DNA of 64,000 nucleotides from Pseudevernia furfuracea. Taxonomy: Eukaryota; Ascomycota; Lecanoromycetes; Lecanorales; Parmeliaceae. Positions within the stretch are counted from its first letter, which is position 1, and every line of letters starts with the position of its first letter. A program made the translations under genes and the position numbers. This document shows, one piece after another, positions 21,860 to 31,399 of this stretch. The notes under the pieces were generated by a model. That model saw only the letters and a list, made by a program, of their open reading frames with translations. It did not search any database and was not told the origin of the DNA. The stretch covers positions 124,001-188,000 of the forward strand of contig JAIUPT010000015.1 of the NCBI GenBank assembly GCA_022315425.1. Direction: 5' to 3'.

Positions 21860-22520
21860 TCGAGAGTCGCGTATCTCTAATAAAGATTAATTTCGAAATC
21901 TCTTAAAGATAATTTTTTTTAAATTAGAATTTATTAATAACTATAAGATCGATTTTAAAAAATCTTAATTGTTTAAATAATATAAATAAGTTTTTATAAT
22001 TAAAAAAAGATAATTTTAAAAAAGTAATAAAAAAGTAAAAAGTTATTTAAAGTTTAAGACTTATATATATAAGTTTTTAATAAGAGCGTTTCAAAGATCT
22101 AGCGAGTTAATAAAGCGAGTCTAATTAAAAAGCTTAGTTCTATTAAGATTTATATTAACTATATATATAAATATAAGAATTTTTAACTTCATTCTATCTT
22201 ATTAATATAAATAATAAGATAAGATAGAGTTAAGTAAAAAACTCTTATATTTATATATATAATTAATAATTAATTCGATTACTTTATACTTTTTAATTAA
22301 ACTTAGTCGCTTTATTAGCTCGTTAAATCTTTCGAGCGCTCTTACTAAAAATTTATATATATAGATCTTAGATTTTAAAAAACTATAAATTATAAAGATT
22401 TATTTACGCTATTCGAAGAATTAAATTTTTTTAAAATCGATTTTATACTTATTAACCAATTATAAAATAAAGTTTAAGAGACTCGAAGTAATTTTCTCGA
22501 GAGATACGCGATTACGAAAA
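21860..22520. repeat. Large imperfect palindrome, arms about 320 bp
   Basis: The left arm, from GAGAGTCGCGTATCTC (about 21858), matches the reverse complement of the right arm ending GAGATACGCGATTACG (about 22515). Internal landmarks pair too: AATAAGAGCG near 22080 with CGCTCTTACT near 22336, and AAGATAAGATAGAG near 22213 with CTATCTTATT near 22193. The centre lies near 22205. A further direct copy of the right arm follows at about 22560-22890. Confidence 0.7.
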
Positions 22521-23599
22521 AAATTATACGTATAATTTTTATATTTTAAATAACTTTTTACTTTTCTATTTTTTTTTTTAAGATTTTTTTTTTTAATTAT
22601 AAAGACTTAATTACGTTATATAGAGAATTTAGAATTTTTAATATCGATTTTATAATTACTAATCAATTATAAGTTAAACATTTTTAGCTTTAAGAGACTA
22701 GATATTTAATACATATTTTATTAATAAATTTCTTTTATTAATATACATAAAAGAATAAGATAGAGCTAAGTTAAAAAAGATTAAATTTATATATATAACT
22801 AATTAAAAAATCGATTATTTCACGCTTTTTAATTAGACTTACGTTATTAGTTTATTAGATCTTTCGAACGCTCTTATTAAAAATTTTAATTAATTCTTTT
22901 TATAACTTTACTTATTTTACTCTCTCTATCTATAATTTCTTTAAACTTTCGTTAATTATAGAGCTTAACTTGCGTATTTTAACGCTATAAAAATTATTAA
23001 ATTATATATATTATTAATAAAGTAAAGTAGAATTTTAATATCGCTGCTTAGACGCTCAATCTCGTACTAAATCTTCTCGAAGATACGCGAGAACTTAAGA
23101 ATACGTTTTATTTATAAGTCTATACTTATATAGTAATAAAATAATAAAACGATTAAATTTATAAACTTATAAATTATAGAATTCGAATTCGAGTTACGTT
23201 AAAAAAAAATTTAACTTAAATTAAATTAAGTTAAAGAGTTCTATTACGTATAAACTCTCTTTTACTTAGTATATATCTCTTTTTATTAAATATTTATCTA
23301 ACTCTATTTTAAAAAAGATTTATTATATTAAGTTATCTTATTAACTCTCTAAAAAGAAATTTCTTAAAATAAGTCGATTATAGATTTATTTTAATAAGAA
23401 AGTAATTAAATAAAAAAACTAAAAGATAAAGTAAAGATAGTCGTTCTTATTATCAAATCTAAAAAGTTCATTTTCGCACGATTTTCGTCGAATTCGCACG
23501 ATTAACACGATTTAATCTATTTAATAAACTTTATCTATGTTTAATTCTTTTCGTCGAATTCGTCGAATTCGCACGATTAAAAAAATTTTTTTTTTTTAA

Positions 23600-23690
23600 T
23601 AAGTGTAAGATATGCGTAATAAGATATACGTAATAAGATATACGTAATAGTAAGATATGCGTAATAAGATATACGTAACATCTATCGATA
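23600..23690. repeat. Short tandem repeat, AAGATATACGTAAT type
   Basis: About five to six copies of a 14-17 bp unit, with GCG/ACG variants between copies. Confidence 0.7.
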
Positions 23691-23857
23691 ATATTCTCGC
23701 GAGAAAATTGTTTAAATTATATAAATCTGAAATCTATTTTAATGTGATGTGAATACTCGTCGTCGTAATATCTTTTCGTCGTCGATATCGATTATTAAAA
23801 ATTAAGATTTATAGAGTTGAAAATTATTTATAAAACTAAATTCTGCTAAAAATTCTT

Positions 23858-23997
23858 GAAATTGCGAATCTAACGAAAATTTTATTAAAATTTTGTATAA
23901 GTTACGAATCTAACGAAAATTATGTTAAAATTTTATATAAGTTATTAATTATACGAAAAGCATAATTTTCGTTAGATTCGCAGAATTAGTAATTTCA
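23858..23997. repeat. Foldback with a duplicated arm
   Basis: GCGAATCTAACGAAAAT at 23864-23880 recurs directly near 23906 and inverted as ATTTTCGTTAGATTCGC near 23965-23982. Flanking GAAATT/AATTTC also pairs. Confidence 0.7.
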
Positions 23998-24980
23998 AAT
24001 TTTATAAAAACTTTTCAGATTTGTAAATGCTTTTAAAAATATATTTAAAGAAATATTTAAATAAAACTTAAAGTCTTTTTTATATAACGAAATTTACGTA
24101 CTACGTAGCGTAAATATTACTTAAAGAAGCTTTCGTATTAATAAGCTAATCTTATTATTATCTTTTATTAATCGAGTAAAATCTTCGTTTCTAAGATTAA
24201 ATAAAAAAATATTAATATAAAATATTAATAGAAGACTTTATAACTATACTCTTTATATATAACGACCTAGTCGATAAAACTATATCTTTAATAGATTAAA
24301 ATATAATAAGATTTTACTTTATACTCGCTCGATACTCGTAACTTAGCTTACTTTTATTATTTTATATTATTAAAGTATTTAAAGAAGAAGAATACTAAGA
24401 ACGAGAAGAAAGATAAGATTATAATTAGATCTAAGAGTAACGATAATAGATTTATAACGATATTAGATTCATAATAATAAAAAGATATTTTATCTTTAAT
24501 AGATTTAATATTTATAAGAAATATAATTACGTTAAATTACGATATATTATAACGTCTTACGAAAAAAGAGAATTTATTAAGATTATTAAAGTTTTTATAA
24601 AACTTCGTATTAAGTTTTTAAATTATAAGTAAATATATTAGATCGAATAATATTAAAAGATATACTTATATTACTAGTCTATATCTATTTAATTAAGAAA
24701 GAAATATATATATATAATAAAAAGAGAGTATTTACGTAATAATACTACTTAAATTTAATTATAGATTATAATAATAAAAATATTAATTAAATCTAATATT
24801 TTCTAATATAGTTTTTTACTTTTTTTACGACTTAGATTAATTTTAATATCGTATTACGAAATTAATTCATAAGTCTATACTTATTCTTTTATATATGTTA
24901 ATAATATTTATTATAAGACGTGATAAGCGATAATTGTACGCGAAATTTTCAGATTTCACTAGTCCGTAAAACCCTAGGCC

Positions 24981-25018
24981 AGCCCAGCCCGCCAGAAGGG
25001 TAAGGCAAGGGCTGGGCT
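24981..25018. repeat. Perfect 10-bp hairpin plus nearby TCCGTAAA tandem
   Basis: AGCCCAGCCC (24981-24990) pairs perfectly with GGGCTGGGCT (25009-25018) across an 18-nt loop, at the sharp border between AT-rich and normal DNA. Four copies of a TCCGTAAA-type 9-mer follow at 25111-25148. It could be the end of a DNA transposon; no partner end was found. Confidence 0.5.
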
Positions 25019-25235
25019 ACTGGAAGCGCTGGTTCTAAGCGCATTGTCTAGGCAAGGCGGGGCGGTATCTGGACCCTTTTCTTGGCATATTCAAGACTTT
25101 GCCTGCAGATCTCCGTAAATCTGTAAATCCGTAAATCCGTAAATCCGAAGGCAATATCGGCGCGCGCTCGCAGAAGTCATCAGCTTTCTACATTCTCGAG
25201 GCTACATAAACCTCTACCCTCTCATTTCAATCTAC

Positions 25236-27102
25236 ATGGCCTACAGTCAAGCAAAGTCAGACATCAAGAAAAGTGGGCGGCAGCGTCTAGTACTAAAGGA
25301 TCAAGGTGGAGTACTCGGAGTCTGCACTTGGTGTTTGAGCTGACCGTCCGTAGGGAAGCGGCCTCAGGGCATTAAGAAACAAGGAGCCGTTCGCAAAAGC
25401 CCACGCCTACAAGCGAGAAATATATCTCGCAAGCAGTCCATATCCAGGGATAACCATATTCGGAAAGGGCCGGCACTTCCTCCTCCAGCAAGCAACATCC
25501 TCGAGGGCAGAACAGTATGTTCCTCCATTGCCCTTCATCACCTGTGATACCGCTGACATGATCGAGGCATCACGACATTCACAGGTCCTTCAAAGCCCCT
25601 CAAAGCCTCATCAAAATCGAAAACGAGGGCAAGAAGCTGAACACCCTTCTTCTCGAGACCGAGAACAGCCTCCTCGGAAGCGACCGCGAACCTCGCCTCC
25701 GAGCTGCACTGCCAAGGGAGGACTGAAGAAGGAAACGGCGAGCGAGACCAGCGAGAAGAACGCTGATCCGCTCGAATGTTGGATTCGGACCAAAAGGTGG
25801 CCTAAGGAATACTTTGAACAAGACAGTCAGGCCAGGCAAGACCTCGAACAGGACAGCTGGCTAGAGGAAAAAATGGAATATTCGACCGAGGTTGTTCAGT
25901 ACGTGGAGGTTAACGGTATAAGATACCCACGTCCCGTCAGGAGAGTTCCGACCTCGCTTCGTCGGAAACAGTCGGACTCAAGCTTGACTGGCTCTAGCGA
26001 CCAAACGAAGAGGGAGAGCAAAAGTGTTGCATACCGAGATACACGTTACACTACGTTGCTCGCGGCCAAAGGGAGCTTCATGAACAAATCAGACCTGGGT
26101 ATCACGGATGCAAGCAAGAGTCTTTGCCGGCGCCTCTTGGAATCGACACAGGACGTCCCCAAGGATTCATTCTTTCGCGATGATCTGTTTGAGAAAACTT
26201 GTCGAAAGATGCAAGACAGAAACGAAGCGAGGGTTATTCAAGACATCTCTCGATTGATTGTCCCTTCTGCAGAAACACTCGCCACCTACGGGGCCACAGA
26301 TCTCGACCATCTGACTGAGGGCGTCAACGAAGGCTGGACAGGCAGCATAGCAGTGCAGGGTCCACGGCCGCAACCGGATTACTCTGTTGGATTCAGACGA
26401 TCCGCATTTACAAACGAACAGCTCAACAAGCTCGATCCCCTCATCGGTAGTGTCTATGACACCTCCCTTTTCGTCGCAACCTACCGGATGTACTTTCCCT
26501 TTCTCACATGCGAGGTCAAGTGCGGCGCCGCGGCTCTCGATGTAGCGGATCGACAGAATGCTCACAGTATGACTTGCGCGGTAAGAGGTATCGTCGAACT
26601 TTACAGAGCTGTGAAGCGCGAAAAAGAGCTTCACCGGGAAATCCTTGCCTTTTCAATGTCACACGATCACAGGTTGGTGAGAATCTATGGCCATTACGCT
26701 ATCATCGAGGACGATAAGACCACCTTCTATCGTCACCCCATCCATGAGTTCAGCTTCACCGCCCTAGACGGCAAGGACAAATGGACGGCCTATAAATTCA
26801 CGAAGAACGTCTACGACGTATGGATGTCGATTCACCTGAAAAGAATCTGCTCGGCCATTGATGCATTACCGCCGGATATAGATTTTGAACTCTCACAGTC
26901 GGCGTCCTTTCCACCAGAACTTGAACCGCGGAGCTCTCAGCAATCAAACACCGAGTCTACATCTCTGCCGGAGGAAGGTGACAGTCAGTCCAGTCTCGTT
27001 GCTTCGCAGGATATTATTACACCAGACACTTCCTTTTCCCAGAGAACCGAGCGAGATTACAAAAAGTCGAAGAGTAACCGTACTTCGGGGCAGCAGCGTT
27101 GA
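25236..27102 (+). CDS. DUF7924-family protein, likely PD-(D/E)XK-nuclease-like, intact
   Basis: The C-terminal half carries the DUF7924 hallmarks as I know them: WIRTKRWPKEYFEQD, SLCRRLLESTQ, YFPFLTCEVKCGAAALDVAD, RQNAHSMTCAVRG, LHREILAFSMSHDHRLVRIYGHY and DKWTAYKFTKNVYDVW. The N-terminus is basic and disordered. A single frame 25528-27102 is open, but a better model has three exons: 25236-25305, 25354-25514 and 25585-27102 (582 residues). The second intron (25515-25584: GTATGT, GCTGAC branch, CACAG) is convincing and restores the N-terminal AVRKSPRLQARN; the first (48 bp) is weaker. LTCEVKC gives an E-x-K like restriction-type nucleases; that function is inferred. It is the only intact host-type gene here. 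Confidence 0.8.
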
Positions 27103-27550
27103 AGCAACAAGAGCCTCACAAGCTCTTAGGGAGGGAGGTGTTTTGGGAAGTAACAGTAAGGCGTTGACTATCTTCAGAAGATTCATAAGCGGCCTGATAG
27201 GAAATCGAAGCTCTTGCGGAGGCGGCTGATTGATCCAAGGCCAAGCTTGACGAGGGCTCCTGTAGTAGTCAGATTAGGAGAAACCCTACTCCAAATGAAA
27301 TCGTTTGCCAGATCGCGCATTTGCTTTCTCTTCTCAACAGAAGTGTTCAGAGAATGGCCCCCCCCCCCCCCCCCCCTCCCGTAAGACTGACTGACTAACT
27401 GATACAACTAACTGATATATACATACATACATACATCCATCCATCCATCCATCCATCCATCCATCCATACATACACACATACACACATACACACACACAT
27501 ACATACACACATACACACTCACTTCAGTGAGCATCTTGAATGTCGACGGC

Positions 27551-27582
<32 letters not shown>

Positions 27583-28250
27583 ATCCATTCCATCCATCCC
27601 ATGCATCCCATGCACATTATTTCAAATCGAATTCGAGTGTCCTGATTAGATTAGATTAGATTTGAAAAGTAGGCAAGGAGGAAAGTAGGAAAGTAGGAAA
27701 GTAGGAAAGTAGGAAGTAGGGAAGTAGGGAAGTAGGGAAGTAGGAAAGTAGAAAAGTAGGAAAGTAGGAAAGTAGGAAAGTAGGAAAGTAGGAAAGAAGG
27801 AAAGTGAGAAGATTTTTGTCTGGGTGTGGTGTGATGCGATGCGTACTCTAGCGAGACTAAGGTAGTAAATCTTCTTTTTCGTTTATTTGTTTGTTGTTGT
27901 TTGTTGTTGTTCTTTTACACGGCGGGGTTCAGGTTGCTTGGGTGGGTGCTTGGTTGGGGACTTGGGTGGGTGCTTGGTTGGGGACTTGGGTAGGTGCTTG
28001 GTTGGATATTTGGTCAGATACTTGGTCAGATACTTGATTATTTACTTGGTTATTCACTTGGGTTATTTATTTGGTTAGATACTTGATTAGATACTTGGTT
28101 AGATACTGGGTTCTTCACTCGGTTATGTACTCGGTCAAGCAGAGAGAAGACTAAAGACTACTAAGAAGTAGTGACGGCAATGAGGCAATTGTTAATAAGA
28201 ACGATTTGTCATTATTTCAATATCTAAAAAAGGCTTCGTCTATTTACAGG
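27103..28250. repeat. Cluster of simple repeats downstream of the DUF7924 gene
   Basis: In order: a run of 19 C (27358-27376), an ACAT/CATC-type tetranucleotide tract (27419-27520), (CTAA)n (27555-27582), a GGAAAGTA-type octamer array (about 27675-27800), and a degenerate CTTGG-based array with a 12-24 bp period (about 27930-28120). Open frames across these tracts are by-products of the repeats. Confidence 0.85.
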
Positions 28251-28252
28251 AC

Positions 28253-29490
28253 ATGATCTCCCCTTCATATCCCCCTTTAATACGCCTTCTTACTTTCTTG
28301 ATAATTTTGTTCATACTTGCTAAACTAGCGAGGGCATACCTACTCGAGGATATATCATCGTCTCTCAAAGAGCTCGCTGGAGGGGTATCAATTCCAGAGC
28401 GTTTCGATACGTACGTACGTACGTGCTCGCCTGCTACCCAAAGATCTTATTTGCCTTCATATCCCAGACGCGAATTGATATCGCGCCATCACATATGCCC
28501 CTTCCACCGCATTAGAGGCACCTCGACAAAGTTCTCCTCGTCCCTATCGTATATCTTTTTCCTTCGACACGTCTCCCGCTGTCAAGAAGTCTCGCAAGGA
28601 CGGTCGGAGGGTCCGTAGGAAGAAGAATCGTCAAGTCGTTCGGGTTCGTTCTTGTTATGGAGATACTCGTCGTTCTTTTGGGGTGGGGGGAACGGGGGTT
28701 AGTCAATCGTGTCTTGTTGTGAGCGCAGATGCAAAGAAAAACATTTAAGGACGGGGAACTCACGTAGTCGTTGAGGAATTTCTCGTAGCTGATGACTATG
28801 TATTCTCAATCCAGACGTCAGTATCGTATATACCCTTTGCGGTGGTGGAGGGAGATTATCGGGTTGCCGTAAGAGCGGGTGATGGGCCGTCGCGGGGCCG
28901 TTCGACTCTTTGCCTTGGCCTTGTCTGCCTTGAAAGCGTGAGGCCGTGTCGCTGAATCGAGCGCTCGGCTCTTGTAGAGTTTTGATTCCTTGAGGTGAGG
29001 TGGGGTGCGAGGAGGCGATAGCGGTTGATGATGGTGAGCGTTTTCTTGAGTTTTTTGTCGCGACGGACCCGGTGGTAGTGGCGTTGTCTCCCCGTCGGTT
29101 TCCGTGTCCGTGATGAATTCGTTGGCGAAGACGTTGAATTGGCGATCACACTCGTCCCGATCGCCTCGTTCGCTGTGGGTTGGATGTCTGCGTTTGACCG
29201 CGTACTGATCCATTCATTGATTGAGTTGATTCAGCGTCAAGGGTCGTGGACAGGTGGCTGTCGAACGGGGAACTCTCGACAGACGAGCATCATCCTTATC
29301 CTTATTCTCATCGTGCATCTTGCGTTGACGAGTCGTACGCTCTTGTTGATGGTCTTGATGGTCTTGGCTAGTGTGAAGTGGGGAGAGGAGAGGTGTGAAT
29401 GTGCATGGTGCATGAGTCGAGGTAAAGGTTTTAAGAAGGATCTCTTAACCCTAGCTCTAAGTATAATTATGTGCTGGCTGTGTTGAAAAC
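28253..29490. other. GC-balanced stretch with uncharacterised open frames
   Basis: On the plus strand 28253-28618 encodes a 121-residue frame with a hydrophobic segment near its start (LLTFLIILFILAKLARAY). On the minus strand 28818-29213 encodes 131 residues (FNVFANEFITDTETD, then Lys/Arg/Pro-rich). A good minus-strand splice pair (donor GTGAGT about 28763, acceptor AAAAG about 28677) would join a SYEKFLNDY exon to NDEYLHNKNEPER, which suggests a real spliced gene on this strand. I could not close a full model and do not recognise the product. Confidence 0.35.
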
Positions 29491-29591
29491 CATGGCAGTC
29501 AGCCCTACTCGGGTTAGTGACAACTAATGGCTTGACACTAGTATAACATCTACTCTTCTATAGATACTTTCTATAGGCCTTTAGTCTAATT

Positions 29592-29610
29592 AATATAGTT
29601 AATGATACTT
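29592..29610. repeat. Target site duplication of LINE-1, left copy
   Basis: AATATAGTTAATGATACTT here and AATATAGTTAATAATACTT at 34971-34989 differ by one G/A. Confidence 0.85.
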
Positions 29611-29639
29611 ATAATAATACTCGGACGAGGTCGATTTGG

Positions 29640-31390
29640 ATGAACGAGATGAGTCGAAAAATGACAGGTAGCGAAGCGTTTGAGAAACGCAAGGAGGAGA
29701 CAACTGGGGCAATAGCAGCAGGCTATGCTGCCGATGAGAGAGGGGAGCGTCGCCGGCGCGGGGGCGGAGAAGGAGGGGGACACGGGGACGCGACGGGAAG
29801 GATGTCGTCGTCACTAACAAATAGCAACGAACGAAGAGCAAGCCTACACGTGGAAAACGCGGAGAAACAGGCAACTGCGGCTATTACGGCCCTAGAGACC
29901 ATAGAAAACACGTCGTACGAGGATCTAAACGCGTCAACTTGAAAGGTGCTTCAGGGGAGCATAGGCCAGGCCAAAGCATACATATAGAAAGCTGACGGAG
30001 AACGTCAGAGAAAGAGTAAGAAACAGGGCTCACGAGGGGGCTGCGACAGCTGGGGAAGTACTCTCACGCGGAATAGATCCTCAGTAGAAAGCTGAGCACA
30101 GGGAAATCCGTTCGAACCAGCAGCAAACGAAGCAACGGGGCCAGCCTCACGTCTAATATCGTTCGAGATCGAGAACACGAGAAAGAAGCGTTAGATCTTG
30201 ATAGTCATACATAGAAAGGAGGAAAGGGTGACAATGAAGAAGATGAAGAGCGAGAGAATTCTCGTCGCCTTCAAGAATAAATAGAAGCATGTCTCGTCAG
30301 GGCAGATCGTTACAGTGAATAGGCTTCGAAGCGAAGATCTGTTACTGCAGACGACTACGTAAGAGGTCAGGGAGGCCCTCGAGAAAGACACGAGGTGGGT
30401 GTCAGAGATATATGACTCGATAGTAGTAGTGAGAAAGTCCTTCTCAGTAATGATTCACGGGATGAGGGTTTCGAAATTCGATACAGGCAATCAGGCTGTT
30501 ATCAAGAAAAGAATAGAGATAGAGAATCGAAGTCTACACCCAGAACTCGAGATAGTCAAGGCACGATAATATCACGACGTTGACGCGACAGAAGGGAGAG
30601 GGAGGAAGCTATACTTTTCTCTGATGTTGCACGTCGCGACGACGGAGATGACTGACGACCTTATTAGAAAGCATCTAATCGAAGCAAATGAGATAAAGAG
30701 AGTGAAAAGATTTAATCAGATAGCAACAGCTATGCAATGTTATAACTATCAGAAATAGAGACATATGACTAGAAAGTGCTTAAACCCTACGCGCTGCGCA
30801 GAATACAGTCAAGATCATGACACACGCAGTTATCAGAAGAAGGCGTCAGGGGCGTTAAAGGCCTACGCTGGCTGCGGAGACACAGGTCACGCAGCGTACG
30901 AGAAGACCTGCTCAGTAAGAGTTAGAGAAGCTCAGAGAACGCGTTAGAGAATAGCGACTAAGCCCTTACTGTATAAGTCGTTAAGAGAGAGATCATCTTC
31001 GACACCTCTGAAAAGAGATAACGAATTTATATTAATAGACTCAAAGAAGAAGAGAAAGATAGTCTCAGAGATAATCGAGTTGAGAAAGACGTCAAAGACT
31101 TAAAGAAGAAGTTAGAGTGTATAGAGAGATAAGCAGGGAGTAAAGAGATCAACGACACGCTTTTAACTCTTTACTATCGCTAAAGCGCTAAAATAACAGA
31201 CAATCGTAACATCGAGTGTCTTCGGGAAGATCACGCAATCTCCTCCTCAATAGGGGAGCCCTATCAGCGAGATCTTCGCCTCTAGAGAGATAACGTATAA
31301 CTTAACGTTGAAAGAGATGATAAGCGTTATACAGTCAGCACAGCAAGTAGAAGTAATTACAGATCAAAAAGATATAGAGATATCAGACAA
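29640..31390 (+). pseudogene. LINE-1 ORF1 (Gag-like with zinc knuckles)
   Basis: ATG 29640 (MNEMSRKMTGSEAFEKRKEE) opens a 100-codon frame with an Arg/Gly run. After stops at Trp-type codons the same frame reaches the knuckle region at 30735-30945. There MQCYNYQK-stop-RHMTRKC, NPTRCAEYSQDHDTRS and CGDTGHAAYEKTC show three CCHC-type units. In two of them a Cys has become Tyr. The protein would have bound element RNA. The copy at 59200-59340 keeps more of the cysteines. Confidence 0.75.
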
Positions 31391-31399
31391 CGATAATCT

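Larger units (their letters stand above)
21460..24940. other. Extremely AT-rich, RIP-exhausted repeat DNA
   Basis: About 3.5 kb with almost no CC, GG, CA or TG and many TA, while CG, CT and AG survive. No coding frame can be recovered with confidence. It contains large inverted repeats, a foldback and short tandem repeats listed separately. It is most likely one or more old transposons. A frame near 24480-24800 hints at a DNA transposase, but I do not call it. Confidence 0.75.

Noticed and set aside
24400..24900. Possible mariner/Fot1-like transposase in AT-rich DNA
   Set aside because: A few residues suggest it but decay is too great for a defensible call.
27334..27534. Frame with YVCMYVCVYVCMCVCMDGWM
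   Set aside because: Translation of tetranucleotide repeats.
27887..28078. Frame with repeated GGCLVGDLG
   Set aside because: Translation of the G-rich minisatellite.
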